27,561 bases of DNA, taken from positions 1 through 27,561 of the IMG/VR virus record IMGVR_UViG_3300009034_000181; one strand, written 5' to 3'. The notes beneath the pieces were generated by a model that searched no databases, was not told the origin of the DNA, and saw only the letters and a program-made list of their open reading frames with translations. Positions within the stretch are counted from its first letter, which is position 1; each line of letters starts with the position of its first letter. This document shows, one piece after another, positions 7,527-14,242 of the stretch. The DNA comes from a virus. Both the position numbers and the translations under genes were made by a program.

Positions 7527-7964
7527 ATGGTCGTAATTCAAGGGAATGTAACCGCCAAATTAGGTGCAAGCGCAGGAGATAAAGAAGACGTAACCAACGC
7601 GAAGCGTTGTGTTTACCGTTGGCAACCATCATCTTACACACCGCAAACCGTTATGAACACTGTTAATCCAATAGGATTCAACCGTCCACACAAGTTCCTC
7701 ATAGGCGAATTGCAGGTTTTGTCTGAAGCGTACCATGCCTTCTACCATAATGGGACAGGAAACGTAGCCTACATAAAACCTGACGGTGACAACGTAGAAA
7801 TTCCATACTTTGTAGTCACAAACAAAGACGCGAATGGAGACACATGGACCTACACCTTCACAGGTGTCGTTCCGGTAGACGAAGCGTTTGAAGCTGAAGA
7901 CGGAAGAGACGTAATTTTGGTTTATCCCTTCGTAGCCAAGAAAGTTGTAATAACACCACCATAA
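7527..7964 (+). CDS. Tail tube-like or tail-completion protein
   Basis: A 145-residue, beta-rich protein. The second half alternates strands ('NVEIPYFVVTNKDANGDTWT', 'YTFTGVVPVDEAFEAEDGRD', then 'VILVYPFVAKKVVI') in the way small tail-tube and tail-terminator proteins do. TAGGAGGA lies nine bases upstream of the ATG and should give strong translation, in keeping with an abundant virion protein. The position between connector and hub supports a tail role. Family not established. Confidence 0.6.
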   Translation: MVVIQGNVTAKLGASAGDKEDVTNAKRCVYRWQPSSYTPQTVMNTVNPIGFNRPHKFLIGELQVLSEAYHAFYHNGTGNVAYIKPDGDNVEIPYFVVTNKDANGDTWTYTFTGVVPVDEAFEAEDGRDVILVYPFVAKKVVITPP

Positions 7965-7974
7965 GGCGAACAAA

Positions 7975-8547
7975 ATGGCTCTTGAAGGCGGTATAGATCC
8001 AGCCTACATTGCTCAGCTGGAACAGGGACTTCAGCAACAGGAACAAAGGAATATTGAACAGGATTCTCGAATTGCAGAATTAGAGTCCGCCTTAGAATAT
8101 TTCTTAGAACGAGAGGAAAGAGGAGAAAAATTATACGGTGTAGGAAAAAAGGGTAAACCCAAAAAAGGTTGGGGAGTAGGAGGATTCTTCTATTGGGGAA
8201 GAACACGTCCGTTTCCAGCAACTTTTGTTGCTAGCCTTCTTGTTCGCCGGGTTGCTTTGAAAGGAATACGAGCCGCCTTAAAGGTAGCTAAAATTCCCAC
8301 AGTCTTCATAGGAATGTTTCTTATGGTTCTTATGCCTATTCTCTACGAGATTATGCGGGTTGAAATTCACAGACAAGTTTTCAATTACGGACAAATTTTA
8401 GAGGCAAAAGCAGAAAAAGAGCGAGAAGAACAATATGGAGAATTCGAAGACTTCATTAAAGAGGAAATTCCGAAATACGTCTCAAGACTCGGTATTGAGC
8501 GTGCAGAGAGAGAACAGCGGGATTACGTCTATCACAGAGGTCATTAA
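7975..8547 (+). CDS. Coiled-coil membrane-associated virion protein
   Basis: A 190-residue protein with an N-terminal coiled coil (residues 13-45, Gln/Glu-rich with Leu spacing), a basic Gly-rich linker (GKKGKPKKGWGVGGFF), a hydrophobic segment at about residues 113-132 (VFIGMFLMVLMPILYEIM) and a charged helical tail. This is the order of a very short tape-measure or DNA-injection protein, and it sits where a tape-measure gene belongs, between tube-like and hub genes. It is much shorter than usual tape measures, so a very short tail or another role is possible. Confidence 0.55.
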   Translation: MALEGGIDPAYIAQLEQGLQQQEQRNIEQDSRIAELESALEYFLEREERGEKLYGVGKKGKPKKGWGVGGFFYWGRTRPFPATFVASLLVRRVALKGIRAALKVAKIPTVFIGMFLMVLMPILYEIMRVEIHRQVFNYGQILEAKAEKEREEQYGEFEDFIKEEIPKYVSRLGIERAEREQRDYVYHRGH

Positions 8548-8549
8548 GG

Positions 8550-11198
8550 ATGACAACACCAACAAAGAATAGGATAAAGCTGGATTATGCGGGAACGCCT
8601 TACGACATAAGTAGCTTCGTTAAGCATGTGGACGTTTGGGGAAGGGGAATAGGAACATTCAAACTCCTTCTCAAGAAAGACGCAACATTAGACTTAACAA
8701 AATTCTTCGGAGATCAGACTATTCACATCGAAGTCAGTGTAGATGGAGGAGTAAATTATGCAACACTCCTTAAAGGATACTTAGACAGTGGTTTAACAGC
8801 TGCTGAGTCAACAGCGGATGCACATCATCTTGAAGGATATGAAGTGAAAGGAAGAAATGTTGCTCAAGATTTCAACAACAAGCAATTCACTAAAGTCTAC
8901 AAGAAACAACCAGCAGATGACATAGTCGAAGATATGCTAACAAATTCAGGAGCAGAAATAACTTTTACTAGTCCAAGTACCGCCCCAGAAATCGCTTTCA
9001 CAGTTAAAGACAAATATTTGGTTCAATCTATTGCAGAGATTTTGGAACAGATAGGATATGACGGGCGAGTAGACGACAGCAAAGTTTGGGATATGTGGCA
9101 ATCTGGAACAAAGAATTCTGGAGGAAACACTATCACACTCAAATCTGTAGCGGGAGAAACAGACAACAACATCATCTCACTCAAGAAGGGAAATTTTGAG
9201 GCGTCTCATATTTGGAACAAAATAAAGATGATTGGACCAAGAGTAAAAGATGGCTGGTCAGAGGAAAACTGTCTTACAGATTGGACTACTAGTGCAAATA
9301 ACGTCTTAACAGATGAATACGTTAAGATTAAAGGTGGATTAGGAATTGCTAGTCTAAGATGTCGCTCAAATCAGGAAGGTTCAACTCCTTACTTACAGCT
9401 GGATTTCCCGAAATTCAACTATGATTATTTGGATTGGCAACAATACGGTTCTGATAGCGCCGTCTTCTGGGTTTATCTGTACAGTTCAGAACTTTCGGAA
9501 CAGGTTCTTTTCTTCAGGCTTAAAGATACAAACGGAGATTGGATTCAATATAAGACAGAAAAGATCCCAAACAACACTTGGGTAAGGGTTTCCGTTCCAA
9601 TAGGAATCAACTGTAATATAGGAAGTGGGATACCCCCAGAAGGAGAATGGGCATTCTTAGATCCCTCAGATACTTTCAACTGGCAGATTAAAAGTATCAG
9701 AATAGGAATGATAACTGATGCGTTGAACGACTGGATAATTGTAGACGGTTTAATGCTCCCAGACGAGATGATCGCCATCGCTGAAGATTCAGGAAGTCAA
9801 ACAGATTACAAAAGACGGGACAAAACAGTCAGAAAATTCGATGTTGAGACTCAAGTACAACTTGACAAAGCATGCGAAGAATATTTGGCGAGGACAAAAA
9901 ATCCAGTCGAATTTTTGGAGATCATTGCTCGAGGTGATGCCGGCATAAAAAACGGTGTAAATTATTGGCTTGAGTGGTACATCGTCTACATTAATGCTCC
10001 AGCTGATGGAATCACCAGTGAGACTTACAGATTCGTAGATTTACACTTTGAGATCTCGGAAACTCCGTTAAGAGACGGATTTGATTTTCTGGTCGAAGTT
10101 AAAGTAATTAAACAATCTGTTCCTTGGAGCCTCGAAGTTTGGTCTCTGCTTATCTCACCTTATCTGGGTGTAGTATGGGGATTAGAATCTAGTCTTCTAA
10201 GTATAGAGCGAGGAGGAGAAATACCTACAGATTTCGTCTATAGCGGTCCAGCAACCCAGATCGTAACTGTCGCTTCTGAACATCTAACGGCTTGCGTGAT
10301 TGCTTCTACGCATGAAACTGTTGCTGTTATCGCTACTGCTCACGTAACCGTTACTGTTGTTGCAACCGCTCATTCAACCAGCTGTTCACTCACAAGTGCT
10401 CACTCAACAACCACTGTTGTTGCAACTGCTCACTCAACAATTACATCTATATCCTCTCCGCACGGAACCGTAACTGTCGTTGCTACGGCTCACGGAATTC
10501 AGACGGTAATTCAAACAAGTCACAGTACATCAGGAGCAATAGCTAGTGGATCAATAGGCTCTACACAAATAGCCAATACTGGGATGAGTGGCGATAATGT
10601 GGTTTCAGATTCTTGGGAGTTACTCCGAAACTTCACGATCAACATGAGTGGATATTCAGAGCCTCTGGTAATTCAGGTTGAGATTGATCGCCAATCTGAC
10701 TGGGCAGATATGTACTTTAGGCTCTATGAAGCAGCAACTATAAGGCATACGTGGCAAGAATATTGTGGAAGCGAACATCCTAACATCCGCAAACTAATAA
10801 TAGTTCCAACCTACTTTGGTTCTGCTACCGTTATTGCTCTGTACGGGCGTACACATGGAGGTCAAAGTGTAACGATTAAAGCCTGTCTTAAAGCCCGAGC
10901 ATACAATCTTCACACTCACGGTTTTTCTACTCAACCCTCAGGACATCCTGTTTCTACTCAACCTTCTAGTCACAGTGTTCAGACTCAACCTAGTGGACAT
11001 TCGATTTCAACTCAGCCTAGTGGACATCCTGTTGATACACAACCTAGTGGACATGGTGTGGCAGTACAACCCAGCGGACATCCTGTTGATACACAACCTA
11101 GTGGACACACGGTTAGTACTCAACCTAGTGATCATACGGTTACAGTTCAACCTTCGGGACATACCGTTACTAACCCATCTCATAGGCACATGCCGTAA
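8550..11198 (+). CDS. Tail hub / receptor-binding fibre protein with carbohydrate-binding-like insert and His-periodic repeats
   Basis: An 882-residue protein. Residues 1-235 resemble a baseplate/tail hub ('YEVKGRNVAQDFNNKQFTKV', 'KKQPADDIVEDML'). Residues 241-400 form a jelly-roll like a carbohydrate-binding module ('LTDWTTSANNVLTDEYVKIK', 'WVRVSVPIGINC', 'WQIKSIRIGM'), after which the hub fold seems to resume until about 540. Residues 572-661 are nine 10-residue repeats with one His each. Residues 670-790 form another beta domain. The last 92 residues are nine 9-residue repeats of the type V-S-T-Q-P-S-G-H-P plus a degenerate end. The architecture suggests a hub that carries its own host-binding fibre. 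The ATG is two bases after the previous stop. Confidence 0.72.
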   Translation: MTTPTKNRIKLDYAGTPYDISSFVKHVDVWGRGIGTFKLLLKKDATLDLTKFFGDQTIHIEVSVDGGVNYATLLKGYLDSGLTAAESTADAHHLEGYEVKGRNVAQDFNNKQFTKVYKKQPADDIVEDMLTNSGAEITFTSPSTAPEIAFTVKDKYLVQSIAEILEQIGYDGRVDDSKVWDMWQSGTKNSGGNTITLKSVAGETDNNIISLKKGNFEASHIWNKIKMIGPRVKDGWSEENCLTDWTTSANNVLTDEYVKIKGGLGIASLRCRSNQEGSTPYLQLDFPKFNYDYLDWQQYGSDSAVFWVYLYSSELSEQVLFFRLKDTNGDWIQYKTEKIPNNTWVRVSVPIGINCNIGSGIPPEGEWAFLDPSDTFNWQIKSIRIGMITDALNDWIIVDGLMLPDEMIAIAEDSGSQTDYKRRDKTVRKFDVETQVQLDKACEEYLARTKNPVEFLEIIARGDAGIKNGVNYWLEWYIVYINAPADGITSETYRFVDLHFEISETPLRDGFDFLVEVKVIKQSVPWSLEVWSLLISPYLGVVWGLESSLLSIERGGEIPTDFVYSGPATQIVTVASEHLTACVIASTHETVAVIATAHVTVTVVATAHSTSCSLTSAHSTTTVVATAHSTITSISSPHGTVTVVATAHGIQTVIQTSHSTSGAIASGSIGSTQIANTGMSGDNVVSDSWELLRNFTINMSGYSEPLVIQVEIDRQSDWADMYFRLYEAATIRHTWQEYCGSEHPNIRKLIIVPTYFGSATVIALYGRTHGGQSVTIKACLKARAYNLHTHGFSTQPSGHPVSTQPSSHSVQTQPSGHSISTQPSGHPVDTQPSGHGVAVQPSGHPVDTQPSGHTVSTQPSDHTVTVQPSGHTVTNPSHRHMP
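10263..10532 (+). repeat. Nine 30-bp coding repeats with one histidine per unit
   Basis: His codons lie exactly 30 bases apart at 10281, 10311, 10341, 10371, 10401, 10431, 10461, 10491 and 10521. The units read like V-V-A-T-A-H-S-T-x-T. The pattern suggests a fibrous beta structure with stacked His rings. DNA identity between units is partial, so the array is old or under selection at protein level. Confidence 0.9.
10923..11195 (+). repeat. 27-bp coding minisatellite (Q-P-S-G-H repeats)
   Basis: Nine full units of 27 bases (10923-11165) encode x-x-T-Q-P-S-G-H-x. A tenth degenerate unit ends in HRHMP at the stop codon. Units at 11031 and 11085 share long identical stretches, so unit number may change by slippage or recombination. 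Confidence 0.92.
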
Positions 11199-11227
11199 AT
11201 GTAAAAAGATAGGAGGAATGAAAAAAG

Positions 11228-11461
11228 ATGTCAAAGAAAAAACCGAGAATACGAGTCAAGCGTAGATGGACTCAAGGAGGACAGATCGTATTGAACACCG
11301 AGCTAAACTACGGGAACGAAGTAAAAAACGTGACAATGTCTTTTCCACTTGAAGTCATCAAGAACAAGGAACAATTCAAAGCCATGCTCGAAGATGCGTA
11401 TGAACAGAACAGGACAAGAAAAGATGTGGACTTAAGGTCGGTTCCAACAGAAATCGAGTAG
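11228..11461 (+). CDS. Small basic protein, hypothetical
   Basis: A 77-residue protein, basic at the start (MSKKKPRIRVKRRWTQGG), then a short beta segment ('QIVLNTELNYGNEVKNVTMS') and a helix ('KNKEQFKAMLEDAYEQNR'). AGGAGG lies 11 bases upstream of the ATG. It is the first gene after the tail fibre and may be nucleic-acid-binding, but no known fold is recognised. Confidence 0.6.
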   Translation: MSKKKPRIRVKRRWTQGGQIVLNTELNYGNEVKNVTMSFPLEVIKNKEQFKAMLEDAYEQNRTRKDVDLRSVPTEIE

Positions 11462-11473
11462 GAGAGGAAACGT

Positions 11474-11638
11474 TTGGACAAGAAAGTATTCAAAGATTTG
11501 GAAGGGATGACAAAACGATATAAGAAATTAGCGAAGAAACTAAAGCTTACATTAACTGAAACCTTGCTAGTCGTAATTTCAAGAGAATTGATAATACTGA
11601 ACGAGAAAACTCTCAAAGAAGAACTGGTGCTAGATTAG
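11474..11638 (+). CDS. 54-residue helical protein (TTG start)
   Basis: Opens with TTG at 11474 behind GGAGAGGAAA and ends one base before the ATG of the Cas4-like gene, so it fills the gap exactly. The product is a basic amphipathic helix followed by a hydrophobic helix ('LTETLLVVISRELIIL') and an acidic end. It looks like a small helical-bundle protein. Function unknown. The tight packing and ribosome binding site support translation. Confidence 0.5.
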   Translation: MDKKVFKDLEGMTKRYKKLAKKLKLTLTETLLVVISRELIILNEKTLKEELVLD

Positions 11639-12385
11639 ATGTCCATCTTCCGTTCTTTTCCTATTCAACCTTCTCATCTTGGTAGTTACAGGTCTCATCT
11701 ACTTGCATGGTGGTACTGGTGCGCTGAACAAGCATATTGGAAAGCTATGGGAATACGCAGACAGAAGAAACCAAGTGTAGAAATGCAGGTAGGAACAAAC
11801 ATCCATGATCTCATACATAAACTTGGAAGAAGATGGACGTGGGAAACTAAATTCCTTAAAGAGTTAGAGAAGTACCGAGATGAAGGATACGGGTTAATAC
11901 GCAAAGTAGGGAACGATCAGATTTACGAAGATATAGAAGGGCACCCAGACGAGTTTCAAGTCTCCATCTCAAAGTGGGTTTCTGTTGTTGAGTTGAAGAC
12001 AACCGCAATAAAGAACATGAAGTTCTATAATCGTTGGAAGCTGCCCGTAGCCATATTTCAGACGCAAGTCTATTGCTACATTCTTGATCCTATCCTACAA
12101 GAAATGGGTTATAGACTTGACAAGATGCACGTTGTAAGCGTCTGGTACACAAAATACAGGAAGAGAGCGGGAAAGAAGGAGTTAGCTGAGTACGGTCCTT
12201 TGCAGGACGTTCCAATATTTTACTACCCCAAGCAAACAGAGGAAGATATAAAGCGTGTTTTAAACGCTTTTCGTGATCCGTCACTCATCATCCCCCCAAG
12301 GAGTTTTCCTAGAGGTTTCAAGTGTAAGCAGTGTCCTAAAATCTACAAGGAGAGATGTCAGTTTTGGAACCAAAAAAGAAAATAG
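11639..12385 (+). CDS. Cas4/RecB-like PD-(D/E)XK nuclease with Fe-S cysteines
   Basis: A 248-residue protein with the signature of the Cas4/Dna2/RecB nuclease family: 'VGTNIH' with H56, 'GHPDEF' with D104, 'VVELKTT' with E118 and K120, and four cysteines placed like the Fe-S ligands of Cas4 (C28 near the N-terminus; C229, C232 and C240 near the C-terminus). Viral members process DNA ends in replication, recombination or packaging, or are used against host defence. There are no cas genes nearby, so a viral DNA-processing role is more likely than CRISPR adaptation. The next gene overlaps its end by 31 bases. Confidence 0.78.
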   Translation: MSIFRSFPIQPSHLGSYRSHLLAWWYWCAEQAYWKAMGIRRQKKPSVEMQVGTNIHDLIHKLGRRWTWETKFLKELEKYRDEGYGLIRKVGNDQIYEDIEGHPDEFQVSISKWVSVVELKTTAIKNMKFYNRWKLPVAIFQTQVYCYILDPILQEMGYRLDKMHVVSVWYTKYRKRAGKKELAEYGPLQDVPIFYYPKQTEEDIKRVLNAFRDPSLIIPPRSFPRGFKCKQCPKIYKERCQFWNQKRK

Positions 12386-12624
12386 TCGGTGAGATGTGTC
12401 GGTGCGGACACCTCAAGTTGGTGCACGACAACTTGCAATTTGCTGAAAGACATTTAGAAAGAGATAAAGAAGGCGGACACATAGTGCAGAGAAACGTTAA
12501 AGATTACAAGAATCAAGCAACTGTCTTAGGTCACGGCGCTTGTCAACTTTGTCCGTGTCCTAAGTTCACTTGGACAAAATTCATCTATGAAGGTGAGAAG
12601 TTATGGGAAAGAGGGAAGTGCTAG
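12355..12624 (+). CDS. Zinc-binding protein, hypothetical
   Basis: An 89-residue protein with two Cys/His clusters: 'CRCGHLKLVH' at residues 15-24 and 'HGACQLCPCPKF' at residues 60-71. Together they could hold one or two zinc ions. AAGGAGAG directly precedes the ATG at 12355. A later ATG at 12394 would drop 13 residues and remove the overlap with the nuclease gene. It probably binds nucleic acid or protein. It is one of a run of five very small genes before the modification cluster. Confidence 0.55.
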   Translation: MSVLEPKKKIVGEMCRCGHLKLVHDNLQFAERHLERDKEGGHIVQRNVKDYKNQATVLGHGACQLCPCPKFTWTKFIYEGEKLWERGKC

Positions 12625-12704
12625 CACAGATGGTTATAAAGGGAGTCATTCTTGGGCGTTATGCCTTCCTAGTCCACGCCCTCCCCAAGAAGGTGAAGAT
12701 ATGA
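12603..12704 (+). CDS. 33-residue protein, overlapping both neighbours
   Basis: ATG at 12603 has AAGGTGAG six bases upstream. The frame ends with TGA at 12702-12704, inside the ATGA that starts the next gene, a typical coupling in this operon. The product is a single hydrophobic/basic helix (MVIKGVILGRYAFLVHALPK). It overlaps the previous gene by 22 bases. Evidence is only positional, and chance is not excluded. Confidence 0.3.
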   Translation: MGKREVLAQMVIKGVILGRYAFLVHALPKKVKI

Positions 12705-12907
12705 AGACAGAAAAAGAAGGCTGGGCATACGTTCACTACCTATATGGTGTGACAAGGAAGGCTCACTACATTAAAGATAATCGTTCCTTGTGCGGACGCT
12801 ATATATGGCTTGGTGACGTTGAAGAAGGAAAAGATGACAGCCCAGATAATTGCGCGTCATGTAAGCGAAAACTGAAAAAGTTAAAAGAAAAGAAGGTGAA
12901 AAAGTGA
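12701..12907 (+). CDS. Small zinc-finger-like protein
   Basis: A 68-residue protein starting at the ATG at 12701, preceded by AAGGTGAAG; upstream in-frame codons lack such a signal. It has His and Cys at 'AHYI...SLCGRY' and 'NCASC' followed by a Lys-rich tail, a common pattern in small viral zinc proteins that bind nucleic acid. Its stop overlaps the GTG start of the next small gene (GTGA). Confidence 0.55.
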   Translation: MKTEKEGWAYVHYLYGVTRKAHYIKDNRSLCGRYIWLGDVEEGKDDSPDNCASCKRKLKKLKEKKVKK

Positions 12908-13041
12908 AAGTCTATTTTTGCAAGGAATGTTACTTGTTGTCTCCCTCTACGGCACGCACGTATCTAACAAAAGAAGCCCTGCTTGCCGATCATCCAGTAT
13001 TAAAAGATTATCCAGAGTTAATAGGGGAAAAGGAAGTGTAA
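12904..13041 (+). CDS. 45-residue protein (GTG start) before queE
   Basis: GTG at 12904 overlaps the previous stop by four bases and AAGGTGAAAA lies just upstream. The frame closes with TAA at 13039, three bases before the queE ATG. It has one CxxC-like pair (FCKEC) and a helical C-terminal half (LTKEALLADHPVLKDYPELI). It fills the space that a spurious upstream extension of queE would occupy. Function unknown. Confidence 0.5.
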   Translation: MKVYFCKECYLLSPSTARTYLTKEALLADHPVLKDYPELIGEKEV

Positions 13042-13043
13042 AA

Positions 13044-13721
13044 ATGCAAGTAAACGAAATCTTCTACAGCGTGCAAGGTGAAGGATTAAACATCGGTATG
13101 CCACAGATCTTCATTCGCCTGTTCGGCTGCAACCTGCGCTGTCCATGGTGTGACTCGAAATTCAGCTATGAAGGAGACAACTTTGAAACCTTGAATGTTC
13201 GCCAGATCATGGAAAGAATTGGAAAATATCCGTGCAAGGCGGTTTCGATCACAGGTGGAGAACCGCTTGTGCAAAAGGAAGAACTACTCAAACTTGTGAA
13301 ACAGTTGAAAGCTGATGGTTACTACGTCCAACTACACACTAACGGGACAATATGGGCACCTGAAATCTTTAAACTCTGTGACTTCATCTCGATGGACATG
13401 AAAGCGCCAAGTGCAGGAATGAAGAGTAACAGGGATTTCATGCAGGATTTATGGGAACTTCCCAACGCTTACGGTGATCGCATTAAGTTTGAAGTCAAAG
13501 TTGTCGTGCAGACAGGTCAAGACCTAGCGTTTGCTTTACGGACAGTTTATACAAAATGTCCAACCACACTGATCGTCCAACCTTGCGTGGTAAACCCAGA
13601 AAAGGAAATTCCTGAATTGCAGAAGTTGATAGAGAAAATCTTGACGTTCCGAGCACAAGACATTCGAATCCTTCCGCAACTACAGAAACTTGTCTATCCA
13701 AAATATTGGAGAGGAAAGTAA
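13044..13721 (+). CDS. queE: 7-carboxy-7-deazaguanine synthase (radical SAM)
   Basis: A 225-residue radical SAM enzyme. It converts 6-carboxytetrahydropterin to 7-carboxy-7-deazaguanine (CDG), the step that forms the 7-deaza ring. Visible features: 'IFYSVQGEG' at the N-terminus, the cluster motif CxxxCxxC as C29, C33 and C36 in 'CNLRCPWCDS', and 'TGGEPL' (residues 70-75) for SAM binding. Length is normal for QueE. The frame is open 126 bases upstream, but the ATG at 13044 matches the family N-terminus and follows AGGAAGTG, so the extension is rejected. It begins the modification cluster, with a 48-residue gene and queD following without gaps. Confidence 0.92.
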   Translation: MQVNEIFYSVQGEGLNIGMPQIFIRLFGCNLRCPWCDSKFSYEGDNFETLNVRQIMERIGKYPCKAVSITGGEPLVQKEELLKLVKQLKADGYYVQLHTNGTIWAPEIFKLCDFISMDMKAPSAGMKSNRDFMQDLWELPNAYGDRIKFEVKVVVQTGQDLAFALRTVYTKCPTTLIVQPCVVNPEKEIPELQKLIEKILTFRAQDIRILPQLQKLVYPKYWRGK

Positions 13722-13868
13722 TTGGGTTGTGAAGAGTGCGCACATCTCAGAATTGAACCAAGAGCTGTTCCGCCATGGGAATGTCACCTTCCAAATCTTA
13801 AGAATCGACCAAGGATAATTGAACGGAAACGATACAAGAAAGGATGCGAATATAGAAGTGAAAAATAA
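13722..13868 (+). CDS. 48-residue Cys-rich protein between queE and queD
   Basis: TTG at 13722 immediately follows the queE stop, with GAGGAAAG as ribosome binding site, and the stop shares one base with the queD ATG. The product has four cysteines ('CEEC' at 3-6, 'WECHL' at 21, 'KKGCEY' at 42) plus histidines, enough for one zinc site, and a basic middle. Its exact fit between two pathway genes suggests that it is translated with them. It may be a small nucleic-acid-binding or accessory factor; function unknown. Confidence 0.55.
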   Translation: MGCEECAHLRIEPRAVPPWECHLPNLKNRPRIIERKRYKKGCEYRSEK

Positions 13869-14242
13869 TGGAAATAACACTCATAGTTAGAGACCATTTC
13901 GAAGCGGCACACTTCATTCCAAAGCATAAGAAATGCGGGAAGATGCACGGACACAGCTACAAAGTAGAAGTGGAATTCATAGGAAAAATTCCATACGCCA
14001 AAACAATGCTGACAGACTTTGCTTATCTCAAGAGAATCCTAGCTAAAGTCTTGTCCCGTCTTGACCATAAAACCTTAAACGATGAACTTGCTGTTCCAAC
14101 AACTGCTGAGTTCATAGCGCGTTGGATTTACATGCAGATAAGAGAGAAGTTTGAGAGGGAAGGAACCAAGAAAATGCAAATCCTCAGCGTAACAGTTTGG
14201 GAAACAGACAAATACGGAGCAAGGTATGAGGGAGAAGAATGA
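13868..14242 (+). CDS. queD: 6-carboxytetrahydropterin synthase
   Basis: A 124-residue member of the PTPS/QueD family. It converts 7,8-dihydroneopterin triphosphate to 6-carboxytetrahydropterin. Zinc ligands are visible as H15 ('FEAAHF'), H27 and H29 ('MHGHSY'); the catalytic Cys is C23 ('KKCGKMHGH'). 'LDHKTLND' (65-72), E81 in 'PTTAEF' and E112 in 'VWET' complete the active site. Length is typical. The ATG shares a base with the preceding stop, and the next gene starts at the ATGA overlap at its end, so translation is coupled. Confidence 0.92.
   Translation: MEITLIVRDHFEAAHFIPKHKKCGKMHGHSYKVEVEFIGKIPYAKTMLTDFAYLKRILAKVLSRLDHKTLNDELAVPTTAEFIARWIYMQIREKFEREGTKKMQILSVTVWETDKYGARYEGEE

Noticed and set aside
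10260-11195. CRISPR-like array
   Set aside because: Regular units without spacers, entirely in frame in the tail fibre gene; they are protein repeats.
10975-11265. 96-residue plus-strand ORF in the repeat region
   Set aside because: Out-of-frame shadow of the 27-bp repeats in the fibre gene.
12918-13043. 42-residue N-terminal extension of QueE
   Set aside because: Not like any QueE start; the space is used by a coupled 45-residue gene in another frame, and the ATG at 13044 matches the family.
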